Of a DNA stretch of 5,587 nucleotides, positions 1-4,030 are shown one piece after another. The stretch lies in the NCBI GenBank assembly GCA_025936955.1, contig JAICSL010000130.1, positions 1 to 5,587 on the forward strand, read 5' to 3'. The notes under the pieces were generated by a model. It had not been told where the DNA came from. It was given only the letters and a program-made list of their open reading frames with translations, and did no database searches. Within the stretch, counting starts at the first letter, position 1. Every line of letters begins with the position of its first letter. This DNA is from Nitrososphaeraceae archaeon. Lineage in GTDB: Archaea; Thermoproteota; Nitrososphaeria; Nitrososphaerales; Nitrososphaeraceae. Position numbers and translations under genes: made by a program.

Positions 1-1
1 A

Positions 2-424
2 GGAACCAAAGAATTCTTTGAATCAAATTACTATTCTCATATAGAATATAATAAATTCTTCGATCAGGGTGCAAAGACCTTTTCATCCCCCATTGTTGCA
101 TATCGAATGAATGAGGAGACGGAAGAAAAAAATGAAACAATAATATCTATTTTCAAATCCCAAATAAAGCACTATGAACTTAGTTTTTTTGGCTCCCTCG
201 AAGCTATTTTATTCGACATACTTGATAGTTATGAACATACTAATCTAATGCTTGTAACAGATTCTTTATCTTATATGCCAATAATAAAAACTGACGAAAT
301 AAGTGTTATAATTGAGAATATGATGAAAGATGGGTTGTATGTTTTATTTATCAATCAGAGATATGCATACGCACTATTTGATAAATTTGAAGATTTGACT
401 AAACCAGTTCCTATATATGACTAA
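2..424 (+). CDS. C-terminal part of an unrecognised protein, cut by the left edge of the window
   Basis: The frame is open from base 2 to a TAA stop at 422-424, giving 140 visible residues. The ATG at 107 is therefore probably an internal methionine: the 35 codons before it (for example KEFFESNYYSHIEYNKFFDQ) read as normal acidic and aromatic soluble protein, and no ribosome binding site precedes 107. I do not recognise the family. The visible part has no signal peptide or membrane helix. It has an alternating helix/strand look: a charged helix around visible residues 36-54, then strand-like stretches around LMLVTDSLSYMPI, GLYVLFINQRYAYALF and a closing PVPIYD. This is consistent with the end of an alpha/beta sensory or regulatory domain, but that is a guess from composition only. 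The gene reads towards the amidohydrolase on the other strand, and a nested inverted repeat lies just after its stop. Confidence 0.75.
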   Translation, partial: GTKEFFESNYYSHIEYNKFFDQGAKTFSSPIVAYRMNEETEEKNETIISIFKSQIKHYELSFFGSLEAILFDILDSYEHTNLMLVTDSLSYMPIIKTDEISVIIENMMKDGLYVLFINQRYAYALFDKFEDLTKPVPIYD

Positions 425-433
425 TTCCATGAA

Positions 434-483
434 TTACTGACATATTGAGTATTGTTTTTCAATATTATTTTGATAGTCAGTAA
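434..483 (+). terminator. nested inverted repeat after the left-edge gene, possible 3' end structure
   Basis: TTACTGAC at 434-441 pairs perfectly with GTCAGTAA at 476-483 (8 bp). Directly inside it, ATATTG at 442-447 can pair with CAATAT at 460-465. An alternative inner hairpin joins 448-454 to 460-466 around a TTTTT loop. The structure starts ten bases after the stop codon of the left-edge gene, between two convergent genes. T-rich stretches (455-459 and 468-471) lie inside it rather than after it, so it is not a textbook intrinsic terminator. It could act as a 3' end stabiliser or a bidirectional stop. The pairing is seen; the function is inferred. Confidence 0.4.
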
Positions 484-606
484 CAGCTGGTGTTTCGGGT
501 ACAAAACTATGTAAATATCTTTTAATTAGTGTCTTTGGTTTTCCTCTCTGTGTTATTGTTCTTATTAGTAATATATTGTAGTCTGCATCTTCTTGATTTA
601 TGGTAT

Positions 607-1434
607 CTATACACTGAACAATTTTTTTGCATTTTTATACATTATAAGATCCATTTGAGACTGACTAACTTTCAGTTTTTGAACAAAGGAAATATAAGAT
701 TCCATATTACAAATAGGCCAATCAGATCCATATAAGAGATAATCAGGTTCGCCAGCATACCTTATGAGCTCCATTATTTTATCAATTAGGCATTTCTCTG
801 ACCTGAAATTAACATCACCTACTAGTAGTCCAGAAATATCTGCATAGACGTTCCTGTTTTTATATAATATTTCTTGACAATCAATTATCCATGGATTTCC
901 TAAATGGCACATAACGATCTTCAGATCAGGATTATCAACAGCAATCTCGTCTATATTTATCGGATGTGAATATCTCACTTTTCCTTTTTTAGAAAATGTA
1001 TCTCCAGTATGAATCAAGACTGGAATCCCAAACTCGACGCACAAGTCATATACTCTTTGATACTTTTTATCAAATGGATAGTAATGTTCATAACCACAAT
1101 AAATCTTGATGCCTTTAATCATACTATCTTTCAACCATTTTCGACAATTTTGATAATCATTGTCAGTATGATTATCTATTGAAAGACCAGCTATAACTCC
1201 AATATTATCACACTTTTTTGTGATCTCTAAAATCTGGGCAGTGGATGGTCTGTCATGATTAACTTTATAAGATGAAAGAATAAATGAATGATCGATACTA
1301 TTTTTGGTCATTGTATCGAACAGAGCCTTAAGTCTTTCCTTAAGAGACATCTTTAAAATGTTTTCATAACTATTAAGGTGAACATGCGTGTCTATAATCA
1401 TGTTCTTGCTATATGTGATACTCAATTTAATCAT
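607..1434 (-). CDS. metal-dependent amidohydrolase, Amidohydrolase_2-like TIM-barrel hydrolase
   Basis: This 275-residue soluble protein carries the usual motif series of the amidohydrolase superfamily. DTHVHL sits near the N terminus (His17 and His19, the strand-1 HxH metal pair). GIKIYCGYEHYYP is at 108-120. VLIHTGDT contains His142, VMCHLGNPW contains His177, and LLYGSDWP contains Asp238, the final catalytic or metal-binding aspartate. All expected ligands are present, so the enzyme looks intact and full length for the Amidohydrolase_2 type. Such enzymes hydrolyse or decarboxylate small molecules with a divalent metal; the substrate cannot be read from the sequence. Two starts are possible: Met1 at 1434, and Met12 at 1401, which would give the common family beginning MIIDTHVHL. 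Neither has a ribosome binding site. A TATA-like box about 29 bases before Met1 fits a leaderless message starting at 1434, so I keep the longer form. It appears to be a single-gene unit, divergent from the PRC-like gene. Confidence 0.9.
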   Translation of the reverse strand: MIKLSITYSKNMIIDTHVHLNSYENILKMSLKERLKALFDTMTKNSIDHSFILSSYKVNHDRPSTAQILEITKKCDNIGVIAGLSIDNHTDNDYQNCRKWLKDSMIKGIKIYCGYEHYYPFDKKYQRVYDLCVEFGIPVLIHTGDTFSKKGKVRYSHPINIDEIAVDNPDLKIVMCHLGNPWIIDCQEILYKNRNVYADISGLLVGDVNFRSEKCLIDKIMELIRYAGEPDYLLYGSDWPICNMESYISFVQKLKVSQSQMDLIMYKNAKKLFSV

Positions 1435-1457
1435 TCTATGAAATTAGCTACGTACAA

Positions 1458-1467
1458 TATCATATAG
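1458..1467 (-). promoter_or_regulatory. TATA-like element for the amidohydrolase gene
   Basis: Read on the minus strand the sequence is CTATATGATA, centred about 29 bases before the ATG at 1434. Archaeal TATA boxes are usually centred about 26 bases before the transcript start, so transcription would begin at or a few bases before the ATG. That gives a leaderless or nearly leaderless message and explains why no ribosome binding site is seen. The motif is short in AT-rich DNA, so this is an inference from spacing. Confidence 0.35.
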
Positions 1468-1638
1468 TACATCATTCCGGAGGTAATTTAATGAATTACT
1501 TGCTTTTTTCAAAGGAAAGGACTTTAATGATCTCTTCGTATTGCTTTCTTTCTTAATCATTTTTCAAATATAGGCGTAAACACAGACTCACAATCGCATG
1601 AATTTCAAGCAAGCAAAAGTATTTCTATAGTGAAGAGG

Positions 1639-1649
1639 TAAATATATAG
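1639..1649 (+). promoter_or_regulatory. TATA-like element before the tandem PRC-like gene
   Basis: TAAATATATAG lies 14-24 bases before the ATG at 1663, preceded by a purine-rich GAAGAGG that could serve as a BRE-like element. It is the best TATA match in the spacer. Its centre is only about 19 bases from the ATG, closer than the usual 26, so the real transcript start may use the weaker TTTCTATAG at 1622-1630 instead. That alternative would give a leader of about 10 bases. Confidence 0.3.
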
Positions 1650-1662
1650 AAGATTTATTATT

Positions 1663-2217
1663 ATGACATCAGGAAAATATTTCAATAGAGGAGTAATGGC
1701 ATTAGATTCTCCGTATATAGGACACGTGATAAGAGAGACTGAAGACAAAATCATTGTATTTGGTGAGGGAAATGATAGATATGATATACCTAAATCTGAA
1801 ATTCAAACTACAGGAAGAAACGTTTTAGTTGGACTAAATCTTTATGAGATTGCAAAGAAGTATAAGGTGAGACGTGAAGATCCATTGCCTACAAGTTCTC
1901 CTACACAGGAATGGACACAAGGAGAAAATATAGATTTAGCTAGTTATGAGAGAAAATATCCAAAATCATTATTTAACAAAGGTGTAAGGGTACTTAATGA
2001 GGATCATCTGGGGCATATTATGAAGGAAACAAATGATATGATAGTGATATTTGGTGATTACAATTATAGATTTGACGTTCCCAAATCACTAATAAAGGAA
2101 GTAGGAAGGAACGTAATACTGAATATGGATCTTCCACAATTGATGAAGTATAAAGTAGACAGAAATGCGCCGTTACCAACTGGAGAACCTATTGAGAAAT
2201 TATCAGAAGAACAATAG
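1663..2217 (+). CDS. two-copy PRC-barrel-like (or DUF2171-like) small beta-domain protein
   Basis: This 184-residue soluble protein consists of two diverged copies of one domain, residues 3-80 and 100-176, joined by a polar linker at about 81-99. Aligned by eye with one gap, about 35 of 77 positions are identical. Both copies share FN(R/K)GV, GH(V/I), ET, IPKS or VPKS, GRNV, YKV and PLPT. The pattern 'GV.V, then (I/L)GHV, a hydrophobic strand, a charged turn, then D(I/V)PKS and a final strand' is what PRC-barrel and related small beta-barrel domains show. Such domains occur in RNA processing, photosynthetic reaction centres and many archaeal proteins of unknown role, so no function is assigned. 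There is no signal peptide or membrane segment. Start choice: the ATG at 1696 has a GAGGAG just before it, but starting there would remove the FNRGV motif that copy 2 also has. The ATG at 1663 is therefore preferred. Confidence 0.8.
   Translation: MTSGKYFNRGVMALDSPYIGHVIRETEDKIIVFGEGNDRYDIPKSEIQTTGRNVLVGLNLYEIAKKYKVRREDPLPTSSPTQEWTQGENIDLASYERKYPKSLFNKGVRVLNEDHLGHIMKETNDMIVIFGDYNYRFDVPKSLIKEVGRNVILNMDLPQLMKYKVDRNAPLPTGEPIEKLSEEQ
1669..2190 (+). repeat. internal protein-level tandem duplication within the PRC-like gene
   Basis: Copy 1 is encoded by 1669-1902 and copy 2 by 1960-2190. The similarity is clear in the protein (about 45 percent identity) but not obvious in the DNA. The duplication is therefore old and both copies have been kept under selection. 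Differences are mostly conservative (I/V/L swaps, K/R swaps, D/E swaps). Confidence 0.75.
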
Positions 2218-2347
2218 GAGATTAATACTGAACTTAATAAAAATTAGTTAATATCTATCCTTAAAAACCGACATAGTTGCATAAATGTTGCCTGCTAGAA
2301 ACATAAATTAAAAAACTAGAGTAAAGGTATGAGTTGTTTATTGATAT

Positions 2348-2358
2348 TGATATTTAAT
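2348..2358 (+). promoter_or_regulatory. possible TATA-like element for the methyltransferase gene
   Basis: TGATATTTAAT lies about 45-55 bases before the ATG at 2402. A transcript starting about 26 bases downstream of its centre would have a leader of roughly 20 bases, which would include the GAAGG ribosome binding site. The 184-base spacer 2218-2401 is otherwise featureless and AT-rich, so this is a weak call based on position. Confidence 0.25.
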
Positions 2359-2393
2359 GTACCTAAAAACTTGCCTGTCAATAGTAATAAAAA

Positions 2394-2398
2394 GAAGG
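2394..2398 (+). promoter_or_regulatory. ribosome binding site of the methyltransferase gene
   Basis: GAAGG stands three bases before the ATG at 2402, and an in-frame TAA occupies those three bases (2399-2401). The ATG is thus the first possible start in this frame. The spacing is shorter than ideal. Confidence 0.4.
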
Positions 2399-2401
2399 TA
2401 A

Positions 2402-3331
2402 ATGTTGAAAAATATATTCTATATTGTATTTTATTTCTCTTTGAACCTAGAAGATAAAGTGGTCTCTATTTTAGAGAAAACTCCTTGCGATCAATTCTCA
2501 TTATATCGGCAGTTAGGGAATGTAAAACTGTCAGAAATAACAAAGACTATTGCCGAACTGCAGGGAAGAAGTATAATTCACGTTGTAAAATATCGCAAAA
2601 ATTATCGTACCGGTCTATCATTACCAGTATATTCTACGCATATAAAAAACACCAAAAAAGATATACTAGATGTTCATAGTCTGCTTGCCGGTGTTACTTC
2701 TGAACGATTAGTAGAATATGCTTTTGTCTCAAGGAATTTGATGTCTACAAGAAGAAAGCATGCCAAGATATTGGATATTGGTTGTGGAGATTATAGCTTA
2801 ACAAATACAATTAGCGAATTTGGAAAAAAGTATGCATGGCAAATCTGTGGGATTGACATTGTATTGAGTCAAGAACAAAACTCGGTTATTTTTACCTCGT
2901 TAGCAAGAATGGATGCTAGAATTATGGGCTTTCGTGATGAAGTATTCGATCAGATTATTTGTATAAGTACACTTGAGCATATAGGTATCCCTCTACACAT
3001 TTACAACATTAATAAAAATGATGAACTAGGAGATATGCGAACAATTCTGGAGATTAGTCGTGTATTAAAGTTCGGTGGTACTGTTATCTTAACATTGCCA
3101 TATTCATTTGGAATTATGAGGGGACGGGAAAACAGGGTCTACCATAAGCCAACACTGTCAAAATTGGTCAGAGCCTTTTCTATAATCAAAAAGGAATTTT
3201 ACTTTTATGATTTGGGCAAATGGATAAAATGTAAAGATCAACTAGAATCAGATAAACTACTAAATATGGACGAAATTCCACCGGGATTGCATAGTCCAGT
3301 ATGCGTTTGTCTACTGTTAAGGAAAGAATAG
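2402..3331 (+). CDS. class I SAM-dependent methyltransferase with N-terminal winged-helix-like region
   Basis: The protein has 309 residues. Residues 123-132, ILDIGCGDYS, are the glycine-rich SAM-binding motif I. GID at 150-152 supplies the acidic residue at the end of strand 2, and MDAR at 170-173 is the motif III region. FDQIICISTLEHIG at 182-195 is motif IV in the 'EHIG' form common in Methyltransf_11-type enzymes. ISRVLKFGGTVILTLPY at 218-234 is the post-motif strand. The catalytic fold is complete. Residues 17-80 contain two or three helices followed by a basic hairpin-like segment (VVKYRKNYRTG), which looks like a winged helix-turn-helix. The first 16 residues are short and hydrophobic, not clearly a membrane helix; TTG at 2441 could be a later start. 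The C-terminal RVYHKPTLSKLVRAF stretch recalls methyltransferases found near archaeal glycan genes, but the substrate is unknown. The gene stands alone between the PRC-like gene and the convergent stress-protein operon. Confidence 0.85.
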   Translation: MLKNIFYIVFYFSLNLEDKVVSILEKTPCDQFSLYRQLGNVKLSEITKTIAELQGRSIIHVVKYRKNYRTGLSLPVYSTHIKNTKKDILDVHSLLAGVTSERLVEYAFVSRNLMSTRRKHAKILDIGCGDYSLTNTISEFGKKYAWQICGIDIVLSQEQNSVIFTSLARMDARIMGFRDEVFDQIICISTLEHIGIPLHIYNINKNDELGDMRTILEISRVLKFGGTVILTLPYSFGIMRGRENRVYHKPTLSKLVRAFSIIKKEFYFYDLGKWIKCKDQLESDKLLNMDEIPPGLHSPVCVCLLLRKE

Positions 3332-3426
3332 GATTTATCTAAATAACCTTTATCAGCAGATTTGTATCTTCGTCATATACAACAAACATTGGCGTATCAC
3401 GCATGATGACTAGCTGATATAGGATT

Positions 3427-3457
3427 ATCAAAATAAATAAACAGTAACGACCACTGT
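3427..3457 (-). terminator. hairpin plus T-rich tract ending the symporter/stress-protein operon
   Basis: On the minus strand ACAGT and ACTGT (3453-3457 and 3441-3445) form a 5 bp stem around a 7-base loop, starting just after the TAA at 3459-3461. They are followed by TTATTTATTTTG. Archaeal termination depends mainly on T-rich stretches, which this provides; the stem is short. The location directly after the last gene of a convergent operon supports the call. Confidence 0.4.
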
Positions 3458-3458
3458 A

Positions 3459-4016
3459 TTATCTAACCGCCAGAACCGGACATTTGGCATGGGCAATAAC
3501 ATTATTAGCGACGCTTCCTAGAAGAAATTTCTCAATACCTGTCAGTCCCTTAGTGCCAATCACAATAAGGTCCACGCTATTTTTTCTGGAGTATTCGATT
3601 ATTTCTTTTGGAATTGAATCCGAGTGCATCAAAACTTCAGTGGCTACCTTTACCCCTTCTTTAGTTCCTAGTATCTTTATTTCATCTAGTAATTGTTCGG
3701 CCTGTTTTCTTAAAACATCTTCATATGCTTCTTCATATGCTTCTTTTTTACCTCCTCTGTAAAATCCCAAAACATCGATGGCTGCTTTGAGAGAAGATTT
3801 GTCGATAACATGTATGGCAGTTAATTCAGATCCTAATGATTTTGCTACTGTTATCGCGTACATCATGATTTTTAATTTGAATTCTGACTTATCGATAGCA
3901 ACAAGTATTTTTTTTATAGTTATAGGCTGTTGATTTTCATGCACTTGCTTGTTATCAGTAGACGTTTTATCACTACTTTCGTTCTTCATTAGCATCAAAT
4001 TATCATTGGATGTCAT
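3459..4016 (-). CDS. universal stress protein, UspA family, ATP-binding type
   Basis: The protein has 185 residues: an N-terminal polar extension of about 34 residues, then one Usp domain (about 35-185). KKILVAIDKSE at 35-45 is the first strand with the conserved Asp42. LTAIHVID at 65-72 is the second strand. DLIVIGTKG followed by nine residues and GS (Gly154, Gly157, Gly167-Ser168) fits the G-2X-G-9X-G(S/T) nucleotide-binding motif exactly, so ATP binding is expected. CPVLAVR is the typical closing strand. These cytoplasmic proteins usually dimerise and modulate stress responses or partner proteins. The gene lies nine bases after the symporter stop, and its ribosome binding site overlaps that stop, so the two are probably co-transcribed and translationally coupled. 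The extension (MTSNDNLMLMKNESSDKTST and on) is rich in N, S, D, K and Q and is likely disordered. A 12-base in-frame tandem duplication adds a second AYEE in the helix at 92-100. Confidence 0.95.
   Translation of the reverse strand: MTSNDNLMLMKNESSDKTSTDNKQVHENQQPITIKKILVAIDKSEFKLKIMMYAITVAKSLGSELTAIHVIDKSSLKAAIDVLGFYRGGKKEAYEEAYEDVLRKQAEQLLDEIKILGTKEGVKVATEVLMHSDSIPKEIIEYSRKNSVDLIVIGTKGLTGIEKFLLGSVANNVIAHAKCPVLAVR
3718..3745 (-). repeat. 12-base tandem duplication inside the stress-protein gene
   Basis: Two perfect 12-base copies (3720-3731 and 3732-3743) plus a few flanking bases follow period 12. On the coding strand the unit reads GAAGCATATGAA. It encodes the doubled EAYEEAYE at residues 92-99, in the charged segment between the early strands and the following helix. 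The exact DNA identity suggests a recent slippage event that kept the frame. Confidence 0.7.
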
Positions 4017-4024
4017 ATTATTCT

Positions 4025-4030
4025 CTCACC
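4025..4030 (-). promoter_or_regulatory. ribosome binding site of the stress-protein gene, overlapping the symporter stop codon
   Basis: On the minus strand GGTGAG ends eight bases before the ATG at 4016 and includes the TGA stop of the symporter (4028-4026). GGTGA matches the anti-Shine-Dalgarno complement (AGGAGGTGAT). The overlap makes translational coupling likely and supports the choice of Met1. Confidence 0.6.

Noticed and set aside
107..109. ATG at 107 as the start of the left-edge gene
   Set aside because: The frame is open and protein-like back to base 2 and there is no ribosome binding site or promoter before 107.
529..735. Plus-strand open frame of 68 codons, hydrophobic
   Set aside because: Much of it is antisense to the well-supported end of the amidohydrolase gene. 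The hydrophobic look comes from AT-rich antisense composition, it starts with GTG, and it has no ribosome binding site.
2485..2679. Plus-strand open frame of 64 codons inside the methyltransferase gene
   Set aside because: It lies wholly within the methyltransferase in another frame and its composition does not look like a protein.
3351..3419. TATCAGC at 3351-3357 and GCTGATA at 3413-3419 as an inverted repeat
   Set aside because: The arms are only 7 bp and 55 bases apart with no other pairing between them, which is expected by chance in a spacer of this size.
3484..3762. Plus-strand open frame of 92 codons
   Set aside because: It is antisense to the universal stress protein, whose motifs are unambiguous, and its sequence is low in charged residues as expected for a shadow frame.
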